Of a stretch of DNA of 56,416 bases, positions 24,094-32,957 are shown piece by piece. The notes under the pieces were generated by a model that did no database searches, was not told the DNA's origin, and worked only from the letters and a program-made list of their open reading frames with translations. Origin of the DNA: Bacillota bacterium (lineage in GTDB: Bacteria > Bacillota > Bacilli > Alicyclobacillales > SLC66); the NCBI GenBank assembly GCA_021805735.1, contig JAJZEE010000007.1, positions 1 to 56,416 of the forward strand. Direction: 5' to 3'. The position numbers were made by a program, and so were the translations under genes. The first letter of the stretch is position 1, and every line of letters begins with the position of its first letter.

Positions 24094-24423
24094 ACACCTC
24101 GGTGTTGGGGCGACGTCAGGATCGCTGAATGGATGTGCACACATGACCCGCGTTTACTTGCACGCAGGGCGCCTGTTGAACTGCATGCATGGCTCACGTT
24201 GTCTGACCCGCATGGCTCATGCCGCATGGAAACGTTATTCGACACGTCCGGCGTTTTTCCTTCAAGCATTTGTCGCTCGCTGGATCCGCAGTGTCGTCCG
24301 CCACATCCGTGCCTTCGCATACTCCGCATCCGAACCGGGATGGGGGCGACGTGTCCAAACATACATGCAACGAAGTTCTGTATAGTGGAGATGTGGGCAT
24401 TTTGAAACGGTGGAGGTGTCAGC

Positions 24424-24840
24424 GTGGGCGAGCCCCCAAAACATATCGTGGCTGCGTGCGTCGTTGTGACGAATGAAAAGGATGAAATTTTGCTGATCAA
24501 GGGGCCGCGCAGAGGTTGGGAACCGCCTGGCGGTCAGGTGGAAGTGGGTGAATCGATTCGGGACGCGGGTGTCCGGGAAGTTAAAGAGGAGTCCGGCGTC
24601 GATGTTGAGATCGTGCGATTTTGCGGCATTTTCCAAAATATCACGCGCGGCGTATGCAGCACGATCTGGCTTGGCAAACCTGTTGGCGGAGAGTTGACCA
24701 CGTCGGAGGAGAGTCTGGAAGTCGGCTATTTTGCGTTGGACGAAGGTCTGAAAATGATTTCGTGGGGGAATTTCAGAGAGCGGATCCAAATGGCGCTGGA
24801 TGAGAGCAAACAACCGTTTTATGTGGAATTCCGACCTTGA
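24424..24840 (+). CDS. Nudix hydrolase
   Basis: A 138-residue single-domain Nudix protein with a complete box, GGQVEVGESIRDAGVREVKEESGV, and the usual preceding strand (VVVTNEKDEILLIKGPRRGWEPPGG). It probably hydrolyses a nucleotide or nucleotide-sugar by attack at the diphosphate. GTG at 24424 follows GGAGGTGT at correct spacing. No operon partner is evident. Confidence 0.88.
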   Translation: MGEPPKHIVAACVVVTNEKDEILLIKGPRRGWEPPGGQVEVGESIRDAGVREVKEESGVDVEIVRFCGIFQNITRGVCSTIWLGKPVGGELTTSEESLEVGYFALDEGLKMISWGNFRERIQMALDESKQPFYVEFRP

Positions 24841-24976
24841 ACGTCAAGGGGAGGGCGGATGAGAGCGCCTTGACACGTTTTGCGAGTGTGCGCCCGCTTC
24901 GATGAGTTTCCGGTTCGTCAGCCATTGTAACCCCGTTCGGGGTTCGATCGTCTAACGGATGGGAGGGGGAGTTTTC

Positions 24977-26293
24977 GTGAATCGTGTCCATATCAACGCC
25001 AGAGCCACGGGCGTCCGGTTGGCCGCACTGGCCGCTGTCGCAACTGTCGCAACTGTCGCAATACCTTGTGGACCGGTCCATGCCGACAGTTTGCCGGGGC
25101 CGCCGTCCAGTCAGCCGATCGCCAAGGCTGCCATGACGCTGTCAGAGACGGCGCCTCCGCGCAGCGATCTGGCGGTCGTCGAGAACTTCCTGTACACGCT
25201 TCAGGATCTGGGTTCCATGATCGATCAGCGCGTGGTTCTCGGGTCTGCTTACGGCCAACTGTCGGCGTCCATGCGCAGTCAGGTTTCGCTGACCGCATGG
25301 ATGAAGCGTTTTTCGCAAATCGGTCACATCAATACGTTGCAGATCATTCCGCTTCCTGGCCAGCGATTTTTCGTCGAATTGGAAGACTGGTATCAGCAGC
25401 GAATCGGCGGGGCGAGCGGCTACAATGCGCAGACCATCGGCTACTCTGACGGCATGGTCTCGGTGAAGGGCGGCAAGATCAGCGGATTCGATCCACGGCC
25501 GGAAAACACGTTTGCGATGTTGAACCGCATCCAGGCTTGGCCCTACAGTCTCCTGGCGTACGATCAAACGATGGTCGCCCGCCAGGCGGCTGCTCCGCTG
25601 CAGCAGAATCCGCGGATCGACGGCATTCAGGCGATCGCGCCATACACGTACAAGCTCACGACCACGGTCGGGAATCGCTCCTACCAAACGATCCTGTTTG
25701 AACAGGCGGACCGTTCGTATACCATGCTCAGCATTCGTCCTGTCGACTTTTCCCCGCAGTCGTTTGCATCCTGGAGTCCCGCCGCGCTCGCGGCGTTCAA
25801 CGTCAAACACCACCTTGCGCTTCCTTTCGCCGGGACTGACGTGGTGCGCAGCTATCCACCGACCGGTCGCATTTCGTCCGCCATCAGATCCGGATACCAT
25901 TTGCCTGGCGGCATGACGTACCGGTCGGCCGACTGGCATCCGATCGACGACTGGAGCGGTCGGCTCTCCGGCAAATCATTTCTGCTCCAACTGTACCGCT
26001 ACAATCACGGGCGGCGGTTTCTGCTTGCTGAAGCGTACGGTGGCCGGACCGTCCTGGCGCTGCTGGTGGCGCACCGCGCCTGGTTCACGAATTTCACAGG
26101 TCGCTTCGCTGTCTTTGCCGTTGGCGCGCCGTCGAAGCGCAATCTGCCAGTGGCGCTCGATCTGACCAACGGGCATATGCTTCGCTCGCAGCCGCTCGCG
26201 TTTGACATGTCCAACATTTATCCGGGGCAGTCGCCGTACTCGTGGCTGAATCAGTACGTCGGCGGCCTTCCGGTTCTGATGTACCCGCGGTGA
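24977..26293 (+). CDS. Secreted protein of unknown function (438 aa)
   Basis: The N-terminus is a typical Gram-positive signal peptide: basic residues, hydrophobic VRLAALAAVATVATVAIP, then a likely cut near VHADS. The mature part is rich in Tyr, Gln and Ser, with mixed strands (LTTTVGNRSYQTILFEQADRSYTMLSI) and no motif I recognise. GTG at 24977 follows GGGAGGGGGAG. The signal peptide contains a 9-bp tandem repeat (25037-25062). It is followed by a hairpin at 26300-26348 and then another secreted protein gene, so the two may belong to one surface function. Confidence 0.7.
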   Translation: MNRVHINARATGVRLAALAAVATVATVAIPCGPVHADSLPGPPSSQPIAKAAMTLSETAPPRSDLAVVENFLYTLQDLGSMIDQRVVLGSAYGQLSASMRSQVSLTAWMKRFSQIGHINTLQIIPLPGQRFFVELEDWYQQRIGGASGYNAQTIGYSDGMVSVKGGKISGFDPRPENTFAMLNRIQAWPYSLLAYDQTMVARQAAAPLQQNPRIDGIQAIAPYTYKLTTTVGNRSYQTILFEQADRSYTMLSIRPVDFSPQSFASWSPAALAAFNVKHHLALPFAGTDVVRSYPPTGRISSAIRSGYHLPGGMTYRSADWHPIDDWSGRLSGKSFLLQLYRYNHGRRFLLAEAYGGRTVLALLVAHRAWFTNFTGRFAVFAVGAPSKRNLPVALDLTNGHMLRSQPLAFDMSNIYPGQSPYSWLNQYVGGLPVLMYPR

Positions 26294-26299
26294 GACAGG

Positions 26300-26348
26300 G
26301 CTGTCCAGGAGGCTGCCAAGGAGAGCGCCAAGGAGCACCCTGGACAGC
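26300..26348 (+). other. Inverted repeat after the secreted protein gene
   Basis: GCTGTCCAGG (26300-26309) pairs perfectly with CCTGGACAGC (26339-26348). The 29-nt loop contains GCCAAGGAG twice. There is no T-run, so if it ends transcription it is not a standard intrinsic terminator. Confidence 0.4.
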
Positions 26349-26446
26349 AGTTCAGACAACGAATTGACACATATCTCCATGCGGCTCTGTAACTTCTGAA
26401 GTTCGTGGGACATCCAATAGACATCCGAAGCGAAGGAGTCCTCCAC

Positions 26447-27817
26447 GTGCGATCTATGCGATACAGAAACATATCGTCTGCACTCACGCTTGGGCTGACC
26501 GTATGCGCCGTGGGATTTTCCGCCGTTGGCGCATCCCCTGCCGCAGCCGCGGCGACAAATGAGTGGTCGGCCATCAATGCAAAGGCGCTGGACGGCCTCG
26601 GCACACTCGCATTTTGCTGGCATCATGATGTCTGGACGGTGAAAGACGGAAAAGCGCACGACCTAGGACCCGGATTCCGTCCGGTCCTGTCTTCCTCAGG
26701 TCGCTATGTCGCCTATATAAAGGAGACTGGGTCAAGTTCGGGAACGCTCTGGGTGGCGCGCACCGATGGCAGCGGTCAGCGCTTCGCGCCGCTCGGCTCC
26801 ACACCGGTGGCCGCGAATGGTTATGCGTGGGTGTCAGGAACGGGTGAACTGGTCGCGGCAAGGTCGAATTGGGCGGGAGGGAGCCCGGGGCAAGCGACGC
26901 CGTCCACCAAGACGTCTCCGGGACAACAGGGCAGTTTGTGGGCAATTCACGCGTCGACCGGCAAAATATCGACCATTGTCTCCAATGCGCGAATCACCAG
27001 TGTGACGGCCGGGTCTGGACTGGTGGCCTACAGCGTCGTACACCCAATCTCATCGAAGTACCCCGGCAATGCAACCGATGTGCTGTATGTGGCCCACCTT
27101 CGACCGCACAGTTCTCCCAAGCCTCTTTTGTCGACATTGGATTCAGGAATCCAATTGGCGGGAATTGCCGGAAACCACATCCTCTACTGGGTGGACCCTC
27201 AACATTCGGCGTCCATTGCAGCAGACGGCATGGTTCTGTACAGCGTTCGGTCCACGGGCGGGCGGGCGCAGACGCTCACGACCACTCTGGGCTATCCTTC
27301 GTGGCTCTCTTTCTCCAGTCCCGATACGCTGTACGCGGTCGCGGGCGGCCTGCGCATCGTCTGGGCGAGGAAAACGCTCCGTCGCTATTCTCTCGCCACG
27401 GGCACATACAGCTTGATAGCCGGCAACTCCGCAAAGGCAGCGCTGGATCCCGCGGCAGACCCCGCCACAGGCCGCATCGCCTTCGTTGCCGCAGCCAATC
27501 TCGACGTCAAGACCTGGGGATTTTCCTCACCTGCGCCACTGGAACAATGGATCGCGTCCCGCACACTGTGGGTGACGAAGCCGGGCGGCGCCAGCCCGCA
27601 GCCAGTCGCGGCGGCGGGATACGGAGTGTACCATCCACAATGGACAGCCAATCCAAACGTGATCCTGTATGCCAAAAACAGCGGGCTGTGGCTTGTCGAT
27701 CTGTCTACCGGGCGTACGGTAGAAGTGGTCAGCGGAATCTTTGGCTCATCGGAAAATGACCTGTTCGGCTTCTACGGACACCGCTGGATGACCGACGAGT
27801 ATTCATGGGTTCAGTGA
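26447..27817 (+). CDS. Secreted beta-propeller-like protein (456 aa)
   Basis: A signal peptide (ISSALTLGLTVCAVGFSAVGASPAAAAA) is followed by repeated short strand units of the TolB/WD40 type: FRPVLSSSGRYVAYIKETG with LWVARTDGSG, then LYVAHLRP, VLYSVRSTGG, and LWVTKPGG with YHPQWTANPNVILYAKNSGLWLVDLSTG. This fits a secreted beta-propeller. GTG at 26447 lies 8 nt after GAAGGAG; ATG 26456 is an alternative. Neighbouring genes also encode secreted proteins. The ligand is unknown. Confidence 0.7.
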   Translation: MRSMRYRNISSALTLGLTVCAVGFSAVGASPAAAAATNEWSAINAKALDGLGTLAFCWHHDVWTVKDGKAHDLGPGFRPVLSSSGRYVAYIKETGSSSGTLWVARTDGSGQRFAPLGSTPVAANGYAWVSGTGELVAARSNWAGGSPGQATPSTKTSPGQQGSLWAIHASTGKISTIVSNARITSVTAGSGLVAYSVVHPISSKYPGNATDVLYVAHLRPHSSPKPLLSTLDSGIQLAGIAGNHILYWVDPQHSASIAADGMVLYSVRSTGGRAQTLTTTLGYPSWLSFSSPDTLYAVAGGLRIVWARKTLRRYSLATGTYSLIAGNSAKAALDPAADPATGRIAFVAAANLDVKTWGFSSPAPLEQWIASRTLWVTKPGGASPQPVAAAGYGVYHPQWTANPNVILYAKNSGLWLVDLSTGRTVEVVSGIFGSSENDLFGFYGHRWMTDEYSWVQ

Positions 27818-28055
27818 GGCGGTCCGTCTTGACAGAATGACGCCGACGCGCGCCAAGCCGGGCGGCGCTTCTCGCTGGTGCAGCGCCCCCGTTTCGACGA
27901 AATGATACCGACACACCCGGTCTCTGGTTTGCGCATGGCGCAATGGCCGCCACATGTTGAGCATGGGCGGCCGCGGCTCCCCGATGACTCTTGTGCAACG
28001 CTTGGCCACTGTTGTGACGGGTGTTGCATTCATATTTGGGCGTTCACTACGAATC
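27818..28055. other. Intergenic region between convergent genes
   Basis: Nothing recognisable is encoded here. GGCCGCC near 27953 and GGCGGCC near 27969 form an inverted repeat that might end transcription from either side, but without a T-run. Confidence 0.35.
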
Positions 28056-30002
28056 TCAATGTATCGTCTTGTCGTGCGCCTCGGTCAGAGCCTTGGCCAG
28101 GAAGTCATCGACACGCATCTGACCCTGGTCGCCCTTGCCGTATTGACGCACCGCCACCGCGTCCGCCGCGACCTCCTCTTTGCCCACAACAAGTGTGTAC
28201 GGAATCTTGTACATCTGTGTCTCGCGAATTTTATAACCGATCTTCTCGTTGCGGCGGTCAATGTCGACACGAAGACCAGCTTTGACAAGTTTCACCCGCA
28301 CCGTCTCAGCATACTCAGCGAATTTGTCCGACACCGGCGCCATCCTTGCTTGCACGGGCGCCAACCAGAGCGGGAACGCTCCCGCGAAATGTTCCGTCAG
28401 TATGCCGATGAAGCGGTCGATGGAACCGAAGATCGCGCGGTGGATGACGACCGGTCGGCGCTTCTGATTGTCCTCGTCGATGTAGTTCAGGTCGAACTTC
28501 TCTGGCATCTGAAAATCGAGTTGGATCGTTCCACACTGCCAGCTGCGCCCGAGAGCGTCGCGGACATGAAAATCGATCTTCGGTCCATAGAACGCTCCAT
28601 CGCCCTCGTTCAGCCGGTAGGGGATGCTGAGCGACGCCAGCACATTTTGCAACCCCGTTTCCGCCGCTTCCCACAGGTCGTCGGACCCCATCGAGTTTGC
28701 GGGGCGCGTCGACAACTCGATCTGGTAGGAAAACCCGAACACGCCGTAGATCTGTTTGATCAATTCGATGATTCCCGCGATCTCGTCCTCGATCTGATCG
28801 GGCCGCACAAAGATGTGGGCATCGTCCTGCGTGAATGTGCGCACGCGCAGCATGCCGTTCAGAGCCCCCGATAATTCGTGCCGATGGACCTGGCCGTTTT
28901 CAGAGAGGCGGATCGGCAGGTCTCGATATGAATGCGTCGCGTTTTTGTAGATCAGCATATGCCCCGGGCAGTTCATCGGCTTGAGCGCGAATTTGGTCTC
29001 GTCCACGTCGACGAAGTACATGTTCTCGTGATAGTGGTCCCAGTGGCCGGACTCTTCCCACAGTCGCTGATTCATCATCAGCGGTGTGCGTACTTCCTCG
29101 TATCCGGCGGCGTGCTGCAGGCTGCGCTCGAAGTTCTCCAACTCATTTCTGACGATGAGACCGTTCGGCAGATAAAACGGCATACCCGGCGCCTCTTGCG
29201 CAAACATGAACATGTTCAGCTCGCGTCCGAGCTTGCGGTGGTCGCGCCTCTTCGCCTCTTCGAGCATGGCGAGGTGCTCATCGAGTCCCCGCTTGTCCGG
29301 AAACGACGTGCCGTAGATGCGCTGCAGACTCTTGTTGTTAGCGTCGCCGCGCCAGTACGCAGCCCCGACGGACAGCAGCTTGAACGCTTTGATGCGGCTG
29401 GTGGACGGCACGTGCGGGCCGCGGCAAAGATCAATAAATTCGCCCTGTTCGTAAATGGTGATCGTCGCGTCCTCAGGCAGATCCCGGATCAACTCGAGCT
29501 TCAACTCATCACCGATTTCGTTGAACAGGTGAATGGCCTCGTCGCGGCTGACCATGTACCGCCGGATGGGGAGATCCTCCTTGACGATATTGGCCATTTC
29601 CGCCTCGATCTCGGCCAGTTCCTCCGCCCGAATCGGACGCGGCACGTCGACATCGTAGTAAAATCCTCCCTCGATCACCGGTCCGACGCCCAAACTCACG
29701 TGTTCGTGCCCGAAGAGCCGTTTGATCGCCTGTGCCATCAGGTGCGTTGTGCTGTGGCGCAGCATCTCAAGCCCCTCCGGGCTTTCTGGCGTCACGACCT
29801 CGACGCTCGCATCCGCCTCAATCTGCGCGTATACGTCGACCAGCTTGCCGTCGATGCGTCCGCCGATCGCACTCCTTTTCAGCTCCCGACCGATCGAACC
29901 AGCGAGGTCTTCGACAGTCGCGCCGCGCGGCAATTCCTTCGGTACGCCGTTCGGAAGCGTGACGACGATCTGACCTGCTGCTCGTTTCTCCGTCCATTCC
30001 AT
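28056..30002 (-). CDS. thrS: Threonyl-tRNA synthetase
   Basis: The 648-residue protein has the full bacterial ThrRS layout: N-terminal TGS domain (VVTLPNGVPKELPRGATVEDL), the editing/SAD domain with HSTTH (HxxxH), the class II core with the zinc-binding cysteine in MNCPGHM, and a C-terminal anticodon-binding domain (TLVVGKEEVAADAVAVRQYG). It charges tRNA-Thr and removes misattached serine. ATG at 30002 follows AGGAGG; the frame is open upstream only because it runs through the leader. Controlled by a T-box. Confidence 0.97.
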   Translation of the reverse strand: MEWTEKRAAGQIVVTLPNGVPKELPRGATVEDLAGSIGRELKRSAIGGRIDGKLVDVYAQIEADASVEVVTPESPEGLEMLRHSTTHLMAQAIKRLFGHEHVSLGVGPVIEGGFYYDVDVPRPIRAEELAEIEAEMANIVKEDLPIRRYMVSRDEAIHLFNEIGDELKLELIRDLPEDATITIYEQGEFIDLCRGPHVPSTSRIKAFKLLSVGAAYWRGDANNKSLQRIYGTSFPDKRGLDEHLAMLEEAKRRDHRKLGRELNMFMFAQEAPGMPFYLPNGLIVRNELENFERSLQHAAGYEEVRTPLMMNQRLWEESGHWDHYHENMYFVDVDETKFALKPMNCPGHMLIYKNATHSYRDLPIRLSENGQVHRHELSGALNGMLRVRTFTQDDAHIFVRPDQIEDEIAGIIELIKQIYGVFGFSYQIELSTRPANSMGSDDLWEAAETGLQNVLASLSIPYRLNEGDGAFYGPKIDFHVRDALGRSWQCGTIQLDFQMPEKFDLNYIDEDNQKRRPVVIHRAIFGSIDRFIGILTEHFAGAFPLWLAPVQARMAPVSDKFAEYAETVRVKLVKAGLRVDIDRRNEKIGYKIRETQMYKIPYTLVVGKEEVAADAVAVRQYGKGDQGQMRVDDFLAKALTEAHDKTIH

Positions 30003-30024
30003 TTCATAATCCTCCTGACAAAAT

Positions 30025-30310
30025 AAAAAACGCCTCATCCGCAAAGGGACGAAGTCGTCTCGTGGTTCCACCCTAATTCGCCTGGGTAACCGCATAACGC
30101 GGCGCGCAGACCTCAGCGCCAGATAACGGCTGGCCGGTCCGTCGGCGGATACGCGCGGGCGCCTGTGCCCGTTTCCCCGCCGCCGCTTGCAGGGGGTGAG
30201 ACGTGTCCGAGCCGGGGAACTTCGCAGCAAACAATTCCCTCTCTGAACGGCCGGTGACGCGTCCCGTGTCCTGGATCGTCGCGATTTTCCCCATCATACA
30301 CGGTTGAATT
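30025..30310 (-). promoter_or_regulatory. T-box riboswitch leader of thrS
   Basis: On the minus strand the leader carries AGGGTGGAACCACG (complement of 30061-30074) and a terminator GACGACTTCGTC region plus GATGAGGCG followed by TTTTTT (complement of 30025-30030). Upstream, CAGAGAGGGAA matches the GA-rich element of stem I. The T-box UGGA fits a tRNA with discriminator U. The 5' limit is approximate; 30311-30668 otherwise holds only the thrS upstream region and the start region of the secreted-protein gene. Confidence 0.82.
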
Positions 30311-30668
30311 CGCGAGCGCAAGACGCAGCGCGAGATGAGAATGTGGCAATTCATTCAGGCTGTATCTACCACCAAGTGCGTATCATAGTCATATTATCAG
30401 GTCAATCAGCTAAAAATCGTGAACTATCTTGGTTTCGCTGTATTGCCGAGGAGAGTTTGATCCGACGAGAAGAGGAGTATCAAGATAACGAATCTACGTC
30501 ATATCATCCGTCAGCCCGAAGCGTTCACTTCGATTCATGCACGAATCAAATGAGGTTTCCCTGTTTAGCCGCTTGTCTCTGGGTGTGCTGCCGTCATTCG
30601 CGGCGCGTGTAACCTGGCGGCATTGTCTGTCGTCTAGAGAGCATCCTTGACATGAAAGGACTGACAAC

Positions 30669-32003
30669 ATGAAGCCCTCGAGTTGGATCAACTGGATGGC
30701 GACGGCTGTCCTGGCGCTGTGGACGGCAGCGATCGGCGCAGTTCCGGCTGTCGCTGCTGCTGCGCATCATACGGCGCCCGCCATGGCGAGTTCCAAGCGT
30801 TCCTATATTTCTGCAGCGAGCCAGGTCGGGGCGAGTACTGGCCACGCGATGCAAAGCAGCGATTCGGTTCCGAGTCGTTCTGTTGGGGTGATCGAGAATC
30901 TTCACATGTTCTCCGCGCGGAACGGTTGGGCTTTTGCCGCGATGAACAGCCGTACGCGGCTGCTGCGCACGACTGACGGTGGCCGACGGTGGGTTGCCAT
31001 CAGTCCGCCGCCTGTGAAGGCCGGTGTCATTGTGGGGCATGTATTTGTAAATCCCAACACCGTTTGGATTGCGGTGCAATCACAGCCGATGAACTCCTTT
31101 GCAACACAACCGCTGCGCTTTTTGCGGACACAGGATGGCGGGCGCACGTGGCAGACCGTGTCGAGCTTTACGCTGCCGAATGGGATGCCAGTGCAGTCCG
31201 TCCAATTCGATCTGGTCACTCTCACCGCGGGTTTTGTGATGGTTCAGCCTCAGCATGGAATGGGCAGCGAACCGGGTCTGCTGTATGCCGTGAGCGGCGC
31301 TGGGAAGCGGTTTTCGTTGAGGAGCGAAAATTTATACGCCTACGCGTCCACGAAGGGAAACCGTCTGCCGGACGGCGGTTCCATATACTTTTCCTCCCTG
31401 CGGGTCGGATGGCTCGTTGCGGCGGATTGCACGACGTGCACCGAGCACCTGTACGAAACCGCGAACGGAGGAAAGAACTGGCGCCGCATCCCGTTGCCGG
31501 CGCCGCGCTCCGACCGCGGTCGCACGCCGAACCTGCTGTCCGCGCCCTTTTCTCCCGTGACAGGCGGGGCTCTTTACCTTGCCGCGTTTATGGACGGGAA
31601 CGTCGGGTTAAATCCGAGCGCTCTCTACCGGTATGACTCCGCCGCGCACCACTGGATCTATGACGGCGTCCTGCCTGACAACTACGGCTCCCTTCAGATG
31701 ATGGCGTCGCGGCCGTCGTACGTGGATTTCACCAGCGCTGCAAATGGATACGTCATGGGAACGAATCGTCTATACGAGACAGTGGACGGAGGACGGAATT
31801 GGTCGCCGGTTCCCGGTGGACCGCAAAAACCAACTGCGACAGCGGCCCTGCAGGAGATTGATTTTGTCAGCAAACAAACAGGGTGGATCCTGTGGAATAC
31901 GTACCCGGCAAATGGGAAGGATGTCAGCGTACTGTATGAATCGGTCGACGGCGGCCATTCCTGGAAGCTGATTCTGCGGACTGCGCCGACGGCGGCAAAT
32001 TAG
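30669..32003 (+). CDS. Secreted Asp-box (BNR/YCF48-like) beta-propeller protein
   Basis: The 444-residue protein has a signal peptide (WMATAVLALWTAAIGAVPAVAAA) and at least five Asp-box repeats of the form S/T-x-D-G-G-x-x-W: TTDGGRRW, TQDGGRTW, TANGGKNW, TVDGGRNW and SVDGGHSW. These are characteristic of sialidase/YCF48/Vps10-type propellers. The catalytic residues of sialidases are not evident, so a binding or assembly role is more likely. AAAGGA precedes the ATG by 9 nt. It is transcribed alone. Confidence 0.8.
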   Translation: MKPSSWINWMATAVLALWTAAIGAVPAVAAAAHHTAPAMASSKRSYISAASQVGASTGHAMQSSDSVPSRSVGVIENLHMFSARNGWAFAAMNSRTRLLRTTDGGRRWVAISPPPVKAGVIVGHVFVNPNTVWIAVQSQPMNSFATQPLRFLRTQDGGRTWQTVSSFTLPNGMPVQSVQFDLVTLTAGFVMVQPQHGMGSEPGLLYAVSGAGKRFSLRSENLYAYASTKGNRLPDGGSIYFSSLRVGWLVAADCTTCTEHLYETANGGKNWRRIPLPAPRSDRGRTPNLLSAPFSPVTGGALYLAAFMDGNVGLNPSALYRYDSAAHHWIYDGVLPDNYGSLQMMASRPSYVDFTSAANGYVMGTNRLYETVDGGRNWSPVPGGPQKPTATAALQEIDFVSKQTGWILWNTYPANGKDVSVLYESVDGGHSWKLILRTAPTAAN

Positions 32004-32018
32004 GCAGTGACCCGATGG

Positions 32019-32615
32019 TCATTGCCTTTTTTTCTTTCGCAACTTCCACCCCGCGTAAAGACCGACCAACAGGACCGCGACAATGATGGTCGGTACAAGG
32101 AATTGGTGCAGGACCGCGTGATATTTTGACCATTCGACGCCGATCACCCGACCCAACAGCGTGAATGTCAATACCCATGCCAAAGCACTGATCGCATTCA
32201 AGACAACAAACGTCGCGAATTTCATGCGCTCGATTCCCGCAACGTAAGGAACCAGTACGCGAATGCCGGCGATGAATTTCCCGATCAGCACGACCCATGC
32301 CTGGTACCGTCGAAAAGCCGATTCTGCCTTGTCAAACCGTTCTTCCGTCAGCCCGATGTACTTTCCAAACCGGGTGATGACGGGGCGTCCGAGCAGCCGA
32401 CCGATCCCGTAGGCAATCGCCGATCCCAGCATGTTGCCCAGAAACGCCGCGAGGAGTAGTGGAAACAGCTGAAATGTGCCGTTAGACAGTTCGATGCCCG
32501 AGATGGTCAGCGTCGTCTCAGCAGGGAAAGGAATCCCGATCATTTCCAGCAGGAGAATGAAAAATACGCCGACGTAACCGTATTGGTGAATCAGGGCTGT
32601 TACGTGAATATGCAA
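32019..32615 (-). CDS. DedA-family membrane protein (SNARE-associated/VTT domain)
   Basis: The 198-residue protein carries the DedA signature: FFILLLEMIGIPFPAETTL at the first re-entrant region and the later FIAGIRVLVPYVAGIERM with conserved basic residues, plus four to five hydrophobic segments. DedA proteins act in undecaprenyl phosphate or phospholipid recycling across the membrane and affect envelope homeostasis. TTG at 32615 follows AGGAGTG at good spacing. The stop of the small membrane gene at 32628 overlaps its ribosome site, so they form an operon. Confidence 0.85.
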   Translation of the reverse strand: MHIHVTALIHQYGYVGVFFILLLEMIGIPFPAETTLTISGIELSNGTFQLFPLLLAAFLGNMLGSAIAYGIGRLLGRPVITRFGKYIGLTEERFDKAESAFRRYQAWVVLIGKFIAGIRVLVPYVAGIERMKFATFVVLNAISALAWVLTFTLLGRVIGVEWSKYHAVLHQFLVPTIIVAVLLVGLYAGWKLRKKKRQ

Positions 32616-32627
32616 ACCCGATCACTC

Positions 32628-32807
32628 CTAAAAGGGAAGAAACGAAAGGACGATGTCAAGCACTACCCCCAGCCATCCCCAGCGCAGCGCCTCCCGGCGC
32701 TGTTTTTCCGTCTTTCCTTTGCGCTTCGAGGGGATGATCACATTGAACAGTATCAGTATTCCCAACACGATCAGTATGCCAATGACAGCCAGAAGTAATT
32801 TGCTCAT
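32628..32807 (-). CDS. Small membrane protein (59 aa) co-transcribed with dedA-like gene
   Basis: A 59-codon frame with GGAGGAACGG before its ATG encodes two hydrophobic segments, LLLAVIGILIVLGILILFNVII and LGVVLDIVLSFLPF, separated by a basic cytoplasmic loop (SKRKGKTEKQRREAL). The stop TAG (32628-32630) lies within the ribosome site region of the following DedA-type gene. The tight layout suggests a helper or regulatory partner of that protein. I do not recognise a named family. Confidence 0.65.
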   Translation of the reverse strand: MSKLLLAVIGILIVLGILILFNVIIPSKRKGKTEKQRREALRWGWLGVVLDIVLSFLPF

Positions 32808-32957
32808 CCGTTCCTCCCTGCGTTCCGTTCGGCATGAACGTTGTCCTTATCCATTTTACTCTACTCTACGGCGGTGTACTCTAAAAGCGAATCCGAAACT
32901 TTTGGCGGTGTGTTCACAGGGAAGAGGCGCTTCGAAGCGCATCGTTCGCACGCGGGA

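Noticed and set aside
28932-30026. Long plus-strand open frame of 364 codons
   Set aside because: It lies wholly antisense to thrS, has no family signature and mirrors the codon pattern of the real gene.
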